Source: Trichostrongylus colubriformis (Eukaryota > Nematoda > Chromadorea > Rhabditida > Trichostrongylidae). Taken from it: a DNA stretch of 64,000 bases. The notes beneath the pieces were generated by a model that was given only the letters and a program-made list of their open reading frames with translations, was not told where the DNA came from and searched no databases. This document shows positions 42,276 to 55,939 of the stretch, piece after piece. The stretch is from the NCBI GenBank assembly GCA_963978905.1, contig OZ022257.1:6825155-6889154 (forward strand). The letters are read 5' to 3'. Numbering within the stretch: the stretch's first letter is position 1; the number at the start of each line of letters is the position of its first letter. Position numbers and translations under genes: made by a program.

Positions 42276-42610
42276 CCAATAAATTTGTGTTTCGGTTTGT
42301 TCATCGGTTTGTCGGTCTAAATGCCTGTCCGTCCGTAAGTGGGTGGCTGTGATTGGAGATGAAGTTGTCCGCTCAGTGTTGGAGGAACTAATTGGTGCCG
42401 GACTAGCAACGACAGCAACAGAATATTTTTGTCGTGATAGCACTTGCCCTTATATAAACGTCTGCTAAAAAACATAGTCTTCTGTGGTGTGCTGATGACG
42501 CACTAGATGTCAGCGCAATAGGATGGTGCGTCGACATGAAGGCTGTTGGGGGAACAATACGTTCAGGCTACAACGGGCTATGTTGTGGGAAACTGAGAAA
42601 ATGGGTACTG

Positions 42611-42789
42611 TTAGGCCGCGTTCATACATTGCGGTGCCGGCGGCAAGGCGTGGCTGCGTGTCTCTGCTCCCCTCCTGTTCCACCCTGTGTCGTTGCCAGC
42701 GTCGTCTCTGCACCTTTCCCGTGCCACTCTGCCTCGCTGCCTATGAACGCAGCCACGTATCGCCGACGCAAAGTATAAACGTGGACTTA
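42611..42789. mobile_element. MITE family C, copy C6 (TTA target duplication)
   Basis: 42614-42786 begins GGCCGCGTTCATACATTGCG and ends GCAAAGTATAAACGTGGAC, flanked by TTA on both sides (42611-42613, 42787-42789). Confidence 0.8.
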
Positions 42790-45179
42790 AAGTCACGGTA
42801 AGCTCCATCACTCATCAGATCATGCACAGAAGACAAGAAGGGGGTGATGGGGCGCACCATAAATGGATACACGCTGAACTTTCATTTCTATGATTTACAA
42901 CAAAACCTTAATTTTTTTGCTAGCTGCTGGGTCCCTAAGTTACTTCGAATCCTAATAGGCTGCAGTTTTTCATGTAATTCCAAATCTTAATAGTTTTTCT
43001 AAATGAGATTTCAAGTATTTATTAGCTTCATTTTGAAGAAACTCATCATTTTTGCGGAGGATGTGGCACCTTAATTGTGTAAGTTGTGCTATCGTCGAGT
43101 GCACAGCAAGTGCTGCCGCGATGCGACCCCACCTTTAGGTTCTGTATACTGCCCCTCGGTGGTATTACTACCGTTATATTTCAATTGCTAACTAATTGAA
43201 AGTAATTAATCAGGTAAAAGAAATTTGGACACAAGCGTGAAAAATGCTTTTTTATTTTATCGATTCAATTATTTTATATATCAACATGGTGTAATGCTAT
43301 ATTTATGTGCAAAGATCAAGGCTGAATGGTTGATAAAGAACACGTAAAAAGAGAATCAAGAGAGCAGCGAGTAGAGGGGATAGCTATGAGAAGCGTAAAC
43401 TCTTAGATTGAGCTGGAATGAGGGTAGAACTTGGCAAGTAATCGGTTCTCCCCTATTGGTTCAGTGCCATCTCTGACTTCAATAACATTTCGAAACTACA
43501 AGAGGAAGAGGTGGAAAAGGAAATCGAAATTCTCATGAGAGTCGAGTGGAACATCGATCACATAGGAGAAATCAAAGTGTGGGAGGTTTTTTTACAGTAC
43601 TGTCGTACTTCCAATGAAATAACACAAGATGGTATGAGCACGCGCTGAGGGGGGGGGGGGGGTGGGAGACTCTACAGGGCACATTTTTGGATGGAAAAGG
43701 CAGGGTGATCACTCTAAAGTTAATGATTACGGTTGGTACAAGAGTACTGAGTTATGGGCAAAGCTTCGGCCTTGAACGGGACTCGAACCGACATTCCAGA
43801 CTTTCGTGTTATTTCTATATATGTTATTATACTGTTGCTATTACTAAACGATTACTGGTTCTTTAAAGTCATCACTTTGATTCCATCCAATGAATTTGTG
43901 TGCGTTAGAAATTAATCTCCTATTATTATCATCTGAAGAAAATGGAAAATGTTTTTTGAAAAGTTCGAGTTAACTTAGGATAAGGATGATCGATGACGAC
44001 GTGGTCTGTCTCTTGGTTGATCTTTGGAAGACGATCCTAGAAAGGCCATAGGAACACCTTCGTTGTCGACGAAACCGATATCTTGACGGGATATGATCGG
44101 CTGCCCACGAAACGTGCCAACTTCAGACGCCTAAACATGGTAGGTGTTTGACAGTCAGTCGGATTTACGATTTGTTGATAGTGGCAGTCTGTAGAGTCAT
44201 TTTGCATCCAGAACTGAGCGCACAAAATAGCCGCACCTCTACCGCTCCGCTTCTCTTTCACCTTTGTTGAAATGAATCGTTATAGGAAGGTCATTATAGT
44301 GTGTCTGAATGGGAACCTGAGTTACTTGAGAGTAATGCTTAGCGGTTGCGAAAAATCTTCTCAACAAATGCTCAGAATTTTTTTTTGACGGAAACGGTGA
44401 TAAATCGGCAGATTTGATAGTGATGGGACAGGAGCGGGTGAACAGCTGTTTCACAACTTTGTAGAAGCTACTTCTCACTCTTGCGTATCGGACTTTCGAT
44501 TACTTTCATCACTGTTTCTTCAAATAAACCAAAAAAATGCTCATTATTAGCTCCTATCCTACTTTCTGCCCTTATTCATTCTTTATCAATATACCATTGA
44601 TGATTTCCAACTAATGTCAGCTGTAACATCTTTCCGCATATCTCTCAAGGGTTTTCTTGTCATACATTATCACGGCACAACATCTCTCGTATTTGCCACT
44701 AATTCAAAAATTTGCGTCGCGGCATGCGGCACGATGCTTGCGTGCCGCGACGCGTGTTTTCTTCCTTGATAGTACACATACCTCTACTCATTATCACATC
44801 GTTTGATCAATTGTCACTTGCAGTCGCTTGCAGTCATCACAATCAATTTGTAGCTTTCTACGGTAGCATTTCAGGTTCTCTGTGTCGCGACCAGACTGCA
44901 AGGGTTGGGGACGGTTTTTTGCAGAACCTTATTGATCGATTCGAAACGGTGGTGTTTTGGCACGAAATTTTGTGAGTACGCATGTAACGCAGTTTGGTAT
45001 TGTTAGATGACACCCAGTACTACATACCGATCTTGGACCAGCGATGGCATCAGTACCGTAGTTAAACCCTCCAATGTGGTGACGTCGTGGATGTCTGAGT
45101 TCCTCGTCCAATCGTTCAAGCAGCGTTTCCGAAAACACTGAAATTTGATGGTCAACGTTGAATAAAAAAAATTTATTTT
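42790..45179. other. Intergenic DNA, no supported gene
   Basis: A 14-bp G run lies near 43649. An acidic stretch that can be read as ISKLQEEEVEKEIEILM at about 43485-43540 has no family match that I know. A GCGTCGCGGCA hairpin lies at about 44715-44752. A B-box-like minus-strand motif (GGTTCGAGTCCC) lies at about 43784-43795 without a full tRNA around it. Confidence 0.45.
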
Positions 45180-45475
45180 ATGGCGAGGTGTAGAGAAAGG
45201 TGGCGCGAAATCTCACTGTCATGATGCGAAGTTCGAATCCCGCACCAATGCAGCCTAGGCCTACCAAACTTTCCATCCCTCCAAGGTAGGTGAATTGGTA
45301 CCAGACTCGTTTAAGAGGATAAAAGCACTGGTCATACATTGGTTGACCTTTGCAAGTCATTGTATAGGCCAAATAGTATTGAACTGCCATCAAGGTTCTG
45401 AATGGAACTAGGATGCGTGGCGCATTCCAACAAGGGATTGTTGACAGGAGAAATTTCTCTATCCTTTACTTCTTT
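45180..45475 (+). repeat. tRNA-related SINE-like copy 5 (most complete)
   Basis: GGCGAGGTGTAGAGAAAGGT and AAATCTCACTGTCATGATG lead to the B-box AGTTCGAATCCCGCACC. The body has CTTTCCATCCCTCCAAGGTA, CCTTTGCAAGTCATTGTATA and CTGCCATCAAGGTTCTGAAT, and the end is GGCGCATTCCAACAAGGGAT then TATCCTTTA. Polymerase III promoter use is inferred from the box only. Confidence 0.65.
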
Positions 45476-47114
45476 GATTTTTTTTTACTTTTGACAACAC
45501 TCAGAAATCAGTGCATGTATTAACAGAAATACAGAGCCTCTTATATGTTGTGCACCACCACTCACAAGCTGCCCTTTCTTGTTGCGAATGCGCCTTTTTG
45601 AATGATTCGCATATGGAATGAATTGGAATCGTAAGGAAAAGTGCTATGAGAGTCTGCCTTCGTATTTGTGATGCAGTCGTGGGACGGCTCTGGATCGCAC
45701 TCGACTTTTAGTTTTATTAGATTGGTGCACAATTAATGCGGCTTTTTAATGCTGCATTTTTTTGTGGTGGAAAGTGACGTTTTGACGTCTACCAACGACT
45801 ACCATATGGGAGGCAGTCCCTGATTGCGATTGCAAAAACGCTTTCTTACTTTTTTTCTTTTTTTTTTGTCGTGCGACTACGTCACAAAGTATGAATGCAA
45901 CCTCACCTACATCTAACTTATGTGGCGTAAGTTACGTAAAATAAGGTAAGATAGCCATGGAATTTGGAATATTTGACAAGAAGTGAATAAGACTGGTGAA
46001 TAGTGAATCAGCTGACTGGCCGTGCTGTTGAGCGATAACTTTGCCTCACGGCAAAATCCGTCGCTCGTAGACTAGTGCTGACAGGGGATTTCAAAGGTTG
46101 ACTAAGAAGCGCCTTAGAACATTGTAATGTTATGGATTATCAGCGTTTTCGTCTGAAGTCTGCTCAGGTATTGATCCTGGGCTCGATCTTTGGACCATGT
46201 TTTTAATAGCGACGCTACTTGTTACTACCCCACATCTCAGTAGTAGTTAAACAAAGTCAGCACAACAAACCTTGTAAAATGAAAAGAAAGAGTAGACAGA
46301 AAGACTTCAGCTGTACTGGCATTGCAGAAACTGCTGTGATGGTTAGCTAGCGAAGTCGTGTAAACCTGTTCCTTTTCCGTGCGCATCTCCTAATCAGGAG
46401 GGGCGTGGCCTATTTCGGCCATTTTTTGTCGTCTGACGTTACACCCGACAGTTTTTGGTCTTAATTAGGAGGCCAGACATGGAAGTATAGAGCGCATTAC
46501 GTACTGTGCCCAAAGGTAACCTCTGAAATCATGGAGGCCGAATCGGCATCGCTCATGCTTGCCGTGATTCATCGTGAAGGTAGTGAGAAAAAGACGTCGT
46601 CGAAGCGCATTTTGGTCTCTGCGAGACACGATCACCGCTCAGTCAGCTGATTTGCGCATTAACACTCAGACCGACGCTCCACTGAGAGTTCAAGAATAAC
46701 GCTTGGGGTCGGTTCACGGTCAAAAATGGAGAAAGGATCTCTTTATTTACTGTGGAAAGTATAGCGGCAAGAACAGAAGTTGCGATATTTATTGACGAAG
46801 AAAACATGAAAACGTTGAATATTGGTCTTCACTACTATTTCGCCAGCCATGGACAACGTGAGCGTTCTGTTTTCTGAAAGTTCGCACATATGCCATCTTA
46901 AAACTATGTACGCATCCTACACACCAATCTTTCTTCTTTTTCTCAGTTGCCGCACTCTCTTTGGCTGCAATAAATCAACAATGCAAAATCTTATAGAAGA
47001 TAAAGAAAACTTTTGTTTGAGCTCATAGTAATACTCACTTTACGGAACTTCCTACAGATACAGGCGCGATCGCGATAATTCTTTTTTTAGGAGCCCTACA
47101 AAATATAATATTAA
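45476..47114. other. Intergenic DNA, no supported gene
   Basis: 45720-45850 is the second copy of a dispersed segment also at 38635-38765. Otherwise only short unassigned frames. Confidence 0.45.
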
Positions 47115-47961
47115 AGGAATCGTGCACGGAAGAATGAGTTTCTCTGCCACACATATTTATGTTGTACTTGCTTAAAGGAATCGTCCACGGAAAATGCGTT
47201 TTTGTGTTACCCATACGTTTATGTTGTATTTGCCTAATGTAGGCCTCATGCAAAATTTCACGCGAAAAAATGCGAATCTGGCTGAGATACAGCACCACAA
47301 AGTGCGGTCCCAGTGGGCGGGGCCTAAGAGTAAAAGCCTCGTCCCGTGGTCCGCTGCCGTTGGGAACGGAGAGTGGGACGGTTTACGAAACTTTCTGCTC
47401 CTACAATGCGTCTCCGACCACGGCGGACGACGGAACGAGGCTTTTCTCTTAGGCCCCGCCCACTGGGACCGCATTTTGTGGTGCTGTATCTCAGCCAGAT
47501 TCGCATTTTTTCGCGTGAAATTGTGCATGAGGTCCACATTAGGCAAGTACAACATAAACGTATGGGTAATACAAAAACTCATTTTCCGTGGACGATTCCT
47601 TCAATGGAAGCCGCATGCAAAGTTTCAATCGAAAAAGTGAGCATCCGGCAAAGATACAGCACCTCAGATTGGCGGAGTCTCCACGAAATATCCGCCCCGT
47701 CATCCATCGGGGTTGAAGATACATCTTGGGAAGAGAAAATTACGTAAACAGACGCAGTCTCCGTTTTCGACCGTGGCGGACGACGAGGCAGGACACTTAC
47801 CCGGGGGCCTCGCCCCTTCGGTCGCTACTCTGACGAGCTGTGTGATCTCGCCAGATGCTCACCTTTTCGCCTAAAAACCTTGCATGTGGCCCTCATTAGG
47901 CAAATACAGCAAAAATATATGGGTGACAGAGAAACCCATTTTTTCATGCACGATTCCCTTC
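47115..47961. mobile_element. Foldback MITE family A, older copy A4 with A2 nested in its left arm
   Basis: Left piece 47115-47173 (AGGAATCGTGCACGGAAGAA, ATTTATGTTGTACTTGCTT) and right piece 47601-47961 (AAGCCGCATGCAAAGTTTCA to AAATATATGGGTGACAGAGA and CATGCACGATTCCC) rejoin into one diverged family A element when A2 is removed. Confidence 0.75.
47176..47600. mobile_element. Foldback MITE family A, copy A2
   Basis: 425 bp, ends AGGAATCGTCCACGGAAAAT and its complement, near-identical to A1 (20697-21119) in arms and core, with opposite arms about 170 bp. Flanks TTAA (left) and TCAA (right) again suggest a TTAA-like target. It is inserted into the older A4. Confidence 0.85.
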
Positions 47962-49274
47962 AACGATACAAATGAAGGGACAAAAGCAAGTCAGCTGATT
48001 GCCTGTACCGCATCAGTTCAGCTTCTCAGATTTCTGCTCTCATGATAAAACAAGCAACACCGAATCTCATATAGTAGGTGTAAGGGAAACGGAGGAGGAG
48101 GGCCATTGTCGCATACCCGACCAATGGGCTGGTAATTTTTCTGAAAAGTCGAGAAAAAACACGAATGTAGGGGCTGTAGTTTTGCAGTGTTGATCACACG
48201 GCTTTCGAAGATCAGAATTTGTCGTTTGACATATGCGACTATCACCAGTAGTGATGAAAAAATACATGGAATTTTCCTTAATGCCTCTGTGATTTTGTAC
48301 ACAACTGGTAACAATGCAACAACGCGATATTCTAATGGGCGACTGCAGTGTCGGCTCGGATCACGGAAACTCAGTTAGGTTTTTCGTTAGTCCGCGAATA
48401 TCTCAAGAGCGCAATGAAGCCGGAGGTAGACCAGCAACTTTTTGGGAAACCTACGGCATCCTCGCTACTACTGCGTCGACGCTCTATGTTTATGGCGCTC
48501 GACTGAATCTTCCTTATGGTGATCGTGGCGAGAACCCGCGCAAATCTGTTGTGAAAGCGCACGCGAATCTTGCCACAGTTTGGCACGATGCCAAGTTTTT
48601 CGCGAAGGTTTGAATTACATCACAAATTTGCGCGAGCTCTCGTCACGATGTTGTAGTATGGTTCGGTCGAGCGTGAGGAGAGCATGTCCAAGTGCTGCCA
48701 CGGTCGGGGTGAGCACATGATTTTGTCGCCGTCACCACAGGAAACGGCGCTGCCGAGTGTGGAGGCGGCCTTAGAGTGAAGAACACGGAGAACTTGATAT
48801 TTGTAGATTTAGAAGATCTAATATATGCAAAACTGACTCTGACGGCTCAGCCACGACCTCTCCAATTGCTATGAGTACTGTCTTGGTACCATTACCTCCT
48901 GTCCTGTCACAGTATTTATCGTGAATATGAATCATGTTTACATTGAAGGAAAAATGAAAAAGTGCGGTGCAGAATTTTGCACCCAGTATTAATTTTGAAT
49001 ACTTTCCGCAGTGCACTATCGGTCACGTGACCGCGGCTGATTCGATCAGCAACCCTGTTGACCACGCCCACGATACCCACGTGGACAAATTCGTGAAAAT
49101 GAATCTCTTCCGGAGTGTGGATTCCCCATAGTAACTTTGCAGGTGATTTGTAGCGAACAAACACGTCACAACTTCATGAGGCAAAGGGAAAACGGGGGCG
49201 GGGAGGTTGAAAAAACTTGAATTTTCGCGAGCGATTCCTTCAGTAGGAGGGCGAGACCACTCCCAAAAAAGTGC
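47962..49274. other. Intergenic DNA, no supported gene
   Basis: The frame 48314-48613 (99 codons) shows no known domain. A family A terminus (GCGAGCGATTCCTTCAG) is visible at about 49228. Confidence 0.4.
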
Positions 49275-49795
49275 GGAACTATTCGGCTATTACAACCCCA
49301 GTGGGGGTTGTAATAGCCGAATAGTTGGGGCAAAAAATTTTTTTTGCTAAAACTTTGCTTACAGGGGTAATTGAGGCTCCTGATCACGAATATCACATTA
49401 ATTTTCAACGTTGGCGCCATTTTGCACCAAAATGGCACAGCTATTGCACCAAGGTCATTCTCACCAAATTTGCTAGAAGCTTGGTTAGAGGGGTTATCTG
49501 GTGCCCTGATCACGAATATCACATTGGTTTTGAACGTTGGCGCAATTTTGCACCAATTTGGCGCAACTATTGCACTGCTGCTAACACTCTTCACAGGTTT
49601 TGTCACACACATGTAAAAAAGGTTTATACAGTCGGTTTGAAATTAATGGTTTATACAGTCATTAACAAAAAAGGTTTGAAAACGAATGCGATATTCGTGA
49701 TCAGGAGCCTCAATTACCCCTGTAGGCAAAGTTTTAGCAAAATTTTTTTTTGCCCCAGTCGACCCCCACTGGGGTTGTAATAGCCGAATAGTTCC
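49275..49795. mobile_element. Foldback MITE family G, copy G2
   Basis: Bounded by GGAACTATTCGGCTATTACA and its complement. The left terminus is itself doubled as a hairpin (GGCTATTACAACCCC / GGGGTTGTAATAGCC around AGTG). Arms share GATCACGAATATCACATT and TTGGCGC modules with G1, and an internal tandem (GGTTTATACAGTC) lies at 49620-49665. Confidence 0.75.
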
Positions 49796-49917
49796 AAAAG
49801 TGCTCAAGCGATCACTGTGTAGCGTTCTCTTCGTTGGAAGCTCTGGAAAAACTGTTTTTCACGGTTTTGATAACACAAGTCATACTTTTTTTGCATAGAA
49901 ATAAACCCTGTTTTTTA

Positions 49918-50190
49918 TTGGTCATTCCATAAGTAGTGTCGCTTTTTTGAACGAGTTTTTTTCCTATAAAGTTACACGTTTTTGTAGCATTTTATATATA
50001 TACCATTCGGAATGGATTTTCCTGCTCTACAGAATGACACGACCAGCTTTTTTTGTCCGTGTGTTCAGGTTGGCGAAGTAGTTAGTTGACGAAAACTGTC
50101 CAAGTCGGCAGTTAATTAAAAACTATATTTTGCTCTGGGAGAATTAACCAGTCATGTGTCCCGTCATGGCTCTAGACTGCTCAGGGTTTT
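49918..50190. mobile_element. Mariner-type element I, half copy I2
   Basis: TTGGTCATTCCATAAGTAGT at 49918 with TA before it, then CATTCGGAATGGATTTTCCT, CTGCTCTACAGAATGACACG and AATTAACCAGTCATGTG, follow the left half of I1 (38847-39130). No right end was found. Confidence 0.6.
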
Positions 50191-52634
50191 ATGCTCGATG
50201 ATTGGTGATTTCTAAACGCGTAAATATGCCATTTGAAGCAAACCACAAACGAGCCACAAGTAAATCAGGGGCAGTATTCATAGTGAGAAAAGTTATTGTG
50301 AGAGGTCAGTTAGCATTTATCATGGGCGATGTTCATTTCCCCCCATGCCGGGCTATAGAACTATGGGGAGAAATTCTAATTATTTACACTTTTAACAGAT
50401 CTCTTCCAGGGATCTAAAGACCAGACATTCTTAGAAAGCCTTGAACAAACGGAATGGGGTGAGCTATAGTCTCGTGCGCCACGGCAATGACCCACTATGC
50501 TATGCTGTTACGCGCCAGCGATTACTACATTAGCGTTCACTAGAGCCGTTCCTCAACGTTCATTGAAGAATCGGGTGAATCGGGCTATAAATTCGATTCA
50601 CGCAGACAGTCTCGTCGAAGGTATCTGTGACGATAACCCACTAACTGACAGTTGGGAGCGAAATGCAATTTAGCGGTCGTCCGTGGATGGCTAAATATGG
50701 CGTGCTCGCCATTCCTCGACCCCTGCCTATAAGACGTGCATCCAGTTTTTCAGGACTAATAGGGACCATGAGCGCTTGATAAATTCCCGAAAACCATAGC
50801 AATCCGCATACTTTTCAACTGGACCCGTCCCATCCCTCGAGAATTTCTGCTGGTACTCAAAATTTGGAACACTATGTGGTTCGCAATAGAGAATGATCCT
50901 ACGGACATGCTGATGCTGTGATAATGCATCCTTTGTTACGGCGCTTTCTTAGGTGTCGGTCCCCCGAAGTGTGGGGTACGTCCATGGGTGGGGTTATCTG
51001 GTGGGAAAGCCCTCTCAAAGGTAGGTGCATGTCACGTTTGAAGGTGGTAAGCGACTCTAGTATATTATAATTAGCGGGGTCATCAGATGGGTGGTGCTAT
51101 CCGGAGGGAATAGGATCGAGGTGGATGGGTATGTGTATGTCATTGATCGAGAGTGATAAGTAGAATTCAAATAGCAATGGGTGGGATCGTCTTGAAGGGT
51201 GGAGTCGTATGTTGTGTGGACCCTTGAGCAAAGCTCTTCCAAGTGGGAACTATAGAATGATGGACGCAGTGAGGAATGAATGGATGCATTAGTATAATTG
51301 CAATACGCAAGGACTCAGTATTGTGGGCTAGGTCTGTGCGTAGACAGGCCATTCTTTAGTACTGACTGATCTATCGGCCACCATACACTGAGAGGATTTT
51401 TTTGAATTTGAAGTCCAGCGCAATATTTGTAATGTTTTGGTTGAAGAAATTTATCTAGTTCTCTAATATTAGGAATGCTTCCTGTTGAATTCTTGCCTGC
51501 CTCAATCCCACCTACCGCTTTGTTTTGTGATGGCGCGTCTCAGAACGCATAAATAAATAAATGAATGAATAAGTAAGTAAATAAATAAATAAATAAATAA
51601 ATAAGTAAATAGTACTTCTTATGCCAAATCGAAGTATTTCATCGATGCCCATTCTCGCTGTCGAATTTGAGCAATAAGGACTGTTCACGTCAAAGGTGAA
51701 TGTGGTAGCTCCTCTAAACGTCTCTAAGCTCTTTTCTGATTTCACTAACAGCTTTCGATTTACACTTCGAGCCTATTGGTGTTATTAAAAAGGTCATACT
51801 ACTTTTTAGAGTAATGAATTATGTCCTGATCATAGTGATTTTGCTTTTCAGGGCCGTTTCAATCCTATCGAAAGTGAAAAAGAAAACCACTCTGAATACA
51901 TCGACCCAATTGTGGTACCTTGAACTACAATTTAGCGTAGATTGTGTGACGGCTGAACGCCCACACTCATACGATTTATGGTGATAGCAGATGATTGAAA
52001 GGCTTAGTGAGCAAGGTAAGAAAGGCCAATTATTTGCTATCACTAACCTTTGGCCAGAATCTTTAAATGTCCGAAAAGGTCATGCGGCATCCAATTGATA
52101 GATATCGCATTCAAAGACCTGCATATCACCAGTGAATTGCCATTAAATGGGTTGTACACCGTTAGGAGGCGTTGTTTTTTACTCTCCTATCTCGGGACCA
52201 ACCCAATAGGTGATCTGTAAAACTTTAAACTATTTGAGAATTCCTGGATTATAACCAAAGACTTTTGGAAATGTGCAAATTCTGTTCGCTGAAATCTATG
52301 TACCAATAAATCCACAAGGACCTACTAGACGGACAAGTCTTCTGGGATGCGCCAAGCGTTTGATTTCTCATCTCCGATTCACAGCTATCTATATTTTTCG
52401 TTTCAAGAGTAGACAACTCGCAAATAAACACACATTCGAGTTTTCGCAGATCCGTGGACCAAATGCATAGTTTGACGTGGCATTATTATCGTCTCTGGCG
52501 GGTTTATACTTTTTGAGCGTGCGGATTAAAGTGGTTTGGACCATGCGACGGAGCAGCTGTATCATTCACATGAAACAAGGTAAGCTTAAATCACCGTTTA
52601 ATGTTAGTTCCAGAACGGTGGGTACCGACGTGAA
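50191..52634. other. Intergenic DNA with an AAAT microsatellite
   Basis: An (AAAT)n-like tract with AAGT and AATG variants covers 51550-51611. No gene is supported elsewhere in the stretch. Confidence 0.5.
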
Positions 52635-52852
52635 GGTAAGTGCCGATTGGACGAATTGTCACTTCGCGATGCCGCGAAGCGAAAATTCTTTTGTACTAAG
52701 TACGGATCTTTCGGAATTCCGCTCAAGGCGCGGTGGGCTGGTACCGTGAAGAATCTTCAGAGCCTCGGAAGTTTGCCAATGGTTGCTGATGCAGATGAAG
52801 GTGCAAACGACTTACACTTACCGCGCGAAAATTCGACAAATCGGCACTCACC
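52635..52852. mobile_element. Foldback MITE family D, copy D3
   Basis: GTAAGTGCCGATTGGACG at 52636 and its near-complement TCGACAAATCGGCACTCAC at 52834-52852 form arms continuing into AATTNTCGCG as in D1 and D2. Confidence 0.65.
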
Positions 52853-52884
52853 CCCGACGTGACGAGTAAATGGCTCAACCACGT

Positions 52885-53000
52885 CATCGAATTCCATAAG
52901 CGATCAAGTGCATGGCGCATTCCCGAATTCCTCCTAGCTGAATCATTATATCAGTTTTTATAAGGTGTGTGTGTGCCGACGTTCACATTACTGTTAACGG
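52885..53000 (+). repeat. tRNA-related SINE-like 3' fragment (copy 6)
   Basis: ATCGAATTCCATAAGCG, GCATGGCGCATTCCCGAATT and AGGTGTGTGTGTGCCGACGT follow the 3' part and flank of copy 3 (40080-40165). Confidence 0.45.
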
Positions 53001-55776
53001 GTCATACGAACGGCTGTGTGATGACGGTTTGACTGCGGCGACGTATTTAGATGAAATCGCGATGGTGAACGTTGAAACGACCCGGTGACCAGTTATCTGC
53101 GACCACCCAACACATAGCGACCGGTCCTCGTCTGTCGTCGTACAGCGTGAGGTTTCCGTAATACTTTAATTAACGAGCTCGAGAACACCTTACTTTGACC
53201 TGTTTCCGTGTTTTACTGCTGTGAATCGCTCTCCCGATTCAAATTGGTTCGTAGAAAAAACTTCTTGTCTAATTTTGTATTCCTCGGCGGCTATTTAAGA
53301 GCGCCTCGGCTATATAATCAGTGGCTCTGTTTACCCCAAATTTGTTCCTTTGCAATGTTAAAGCTTCTTTTATTGTGGGAACTTATTGTGTTGTCTGACA
53401 GCTGATCAGTGCAGGTGAATTAGTGGCGGCCATTTTTGGTTGTAAAATAATAGGTCTTCCGGCGTTGGCCAAGCTCTTTCTGTGATGCATCATGCATTTT
53501 ACTGCCAATGGCATTTGAAAGAGTGTTTGGTTTCTACAATGAATTGCGGGCTTCATCCGAGGTACAAGTCAATGTTTTCTATCCTTCCATATAAGCCTGA
53601 TGCTGATTGAGTGACCAAGCCTGATGGTGATTGATTGATCAAGAAGGTATAGAAAGTTAGGTACGCCGCCGCTGTTATCAGTGATACATATTAGGTTGAA
53701 AGGGAGTTTTGGTCAATTTTGCACTTCCAACTTCGGTACATTATAACTCGGCTGTGACTGCATCTTTTCTCACAGATTAAGCACCATTCGATCCACTACA
53801 CTTTTGGCAACATTACTTATACTTGCTCATCCCATTTTGATGTAGGACTGACGATTTATATTGCTTGAAATCAAAAAACTCGACTCCAAATCACCATTCT
53901 TTCTGAACACACTGCTGTTGAAGAAGTTGTCCAGATGTTTGGGAAAGTGGAGCTCAGGTAGGGCTAGATCTGTTGAATATGCTGGACTGCTGGAAAGAGG
54001 GCTTCAGCCCGCAATTGCTCCAGTTGGTGGAAGACGATTTTTGCATTATGCTCTCGCGCATGGCCGCTCCAAGGGGTCATGCGGCACCCATTTTTTGGTT
54101 TTTTTTTCAAATAGAACCTACTTGATGTACTTAATCACATTTATGTGGCGAAAGCCTATACGATAAAATATCCCTCGTAAGTACATAAAAGCGCTCATCG
54201 CTTTCTGCTATTTTAATTGAAGCAATTCGATCAGTTGAAACTTCGTTCGACCAACTCGTTCTCACTTCTGCAGACCTGAAACCGAGTCAGAGTGCTCCAT
54301 CCAATGCTTTAGCCCCTCCCCTTGCACATTTGTGGTCGCTTTGGCTGGGACTCGACTGAACAGAAACTTATGAATCATATGGGTGGGAGGGACCATCTGG
54401 TGAGTAAAAAGCCATTGCTTTTAGCTCCAGCTATATGCTTCAGCATTCAAGTGCGATGGAGGGCTACGTCGTGATGGATGTAGTTTTCAGAAGGAAGGGC
54501 ACAGTTGTCTGGTGCGGCGTAGGAAATGAAATACTTGTGTCGGTTTCTTTCTATAAAATTTTACCTGCATACAAGGAAAAGTTGTAGCAAACTATTGGAA
54601 CGTTTTAGTAAGCTAGAGGCTCTTGATTTTCTATAATTTCTTCTAAAATTAAGAGTGAATTCTTAGGAGGGTCTTTTAACGATGGGTTGGCTCGGTCTCC
54701 GATTCGCACAGGGCCTTAGAAACCAACACGCGCCTTAGAAACTCTCTCTGCGCTGTGAACATTAGAAAGCATCATCAGCGAAAAACTAACTTGCCCTCCC
54801 CTTTCGCTAACAAAGCCCTCCTCCTTTCGGAATCGAAGAAAGGAAGAGATCCCATCCCTCCGGTTTTGAGCCAATCCATTTTGCCCTTTTCTTTATTTCC
54901 GTATTGGTGAGCACATGGACTTTCCTTCTCTATGATTTTTCGATAATCGGCCCCGACTACCTCTTCCACTGGCTGTTCTTCAAATTCACATTTTTTTTCT
55001 CAAATCAACCACGATTATATGAGGCGCAGACAGCGGAGGATTTGATCTGCTGACTGTGTGGCTGGTGCCAGCAGCTTCACCAAATCAAACCTTTGGCTCT
55101 TGACATTAATGCATGTGTATATGTGCAAGCTATTGAGTTGATTAGTAGCCTAACTCGCGATTATGTGTGCTTTGAGATTTTGAAGATGGAGAACCAGGGC
55201 AAGCCAACTCGTGACGTTTATTTTTGTCATACTATTTGATGAAGCTATCCATGATACATTCAAAATGTCACGATATCTCCTTTTCAAGGCTTAACTTCGG
55301 CAGAGACGGGCTTTCGATTGCGATATCTAAGATTCAAAGTCCTCTTCTTTTCAATACTTCTCACTCTTATCATTCTTTCTCTAACTTAACACCTTCCCCT
55401 ACTTTAATTCTATCCAAAAAGAATTCAAAAAACTTTCAACCGAATTCCTGTCTCGAAATATCTGACGATGAGCATTTGAGCATGTGGATGGAATGACATG
55501 AAGTAATTGTGACCGAAGCGGCAGAAGCGACGGCCAGTTGTAAGATCACCAGTGAGGAGCTACCGGCGCTCGCACTCGCTCCACTCACGCTCACGGCATG
55601 TCCGCTAGGGTAAAAAAGATCTCGCATTCACAATGTTTGCCCAACAATCAGTTTCATTCACCATGTATCGGAATCCCATGGGAATGAAGATTTTTCAGCC
55701 TGCCATGTCGGTAGAATTTGCACACGCATACGACCTTTTGAGCGAAAGCGGTGTTTACGAAAAGTCCCTCCCCACG
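53001..55776. other. Intergenic DNA, no supported gene
   Basis: Only short unassigned frames. A lone family D arm (ACTTTATCGAATCTTCGCGC) follows at about 55786. Confidence 0.45.
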
Positions 55777-55840
55777 GGTGTGTGGACTTTATCGAATCTT
55801 CGCGCGGTCGTGCGCGGCGTTCGGCACCGCGGATTTCTCC
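55777..55840. repeat. Single arm of MITE family D (D5)
   Basis: GGGTGTGTGGACTTTATCGA then ATCTTCGCGCGGTCGTGCGC matches the family D arm pattern; no partner arm was found nearby. Confidence 0.5.
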
Positions 55841-55939
55841 TCGTGTGATCGCTTGCATTGCAACACTCCCGGTAGATTATAATTTTCTAGTGTGCCAACG
55901 AGGTTGTTAGGTGGAAACTTTATTATCGGCCTAACGTTT

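Noticed and set aside
43440..43640. Acidic coding-like stretch
   Set aside because: Short, no splice context and no family resemblance; kept as a note only.
43740..43830. Possible tRNA gene on the minus strand
   Set aside because: A GGTTCGAGTCCC box is present but no acceptor stem or D and anticodon arms could be folded around it.
48314..48613. 99-codon open frame
   Set aside because: No domain, no conserved motif, surrounded by MITE debris.
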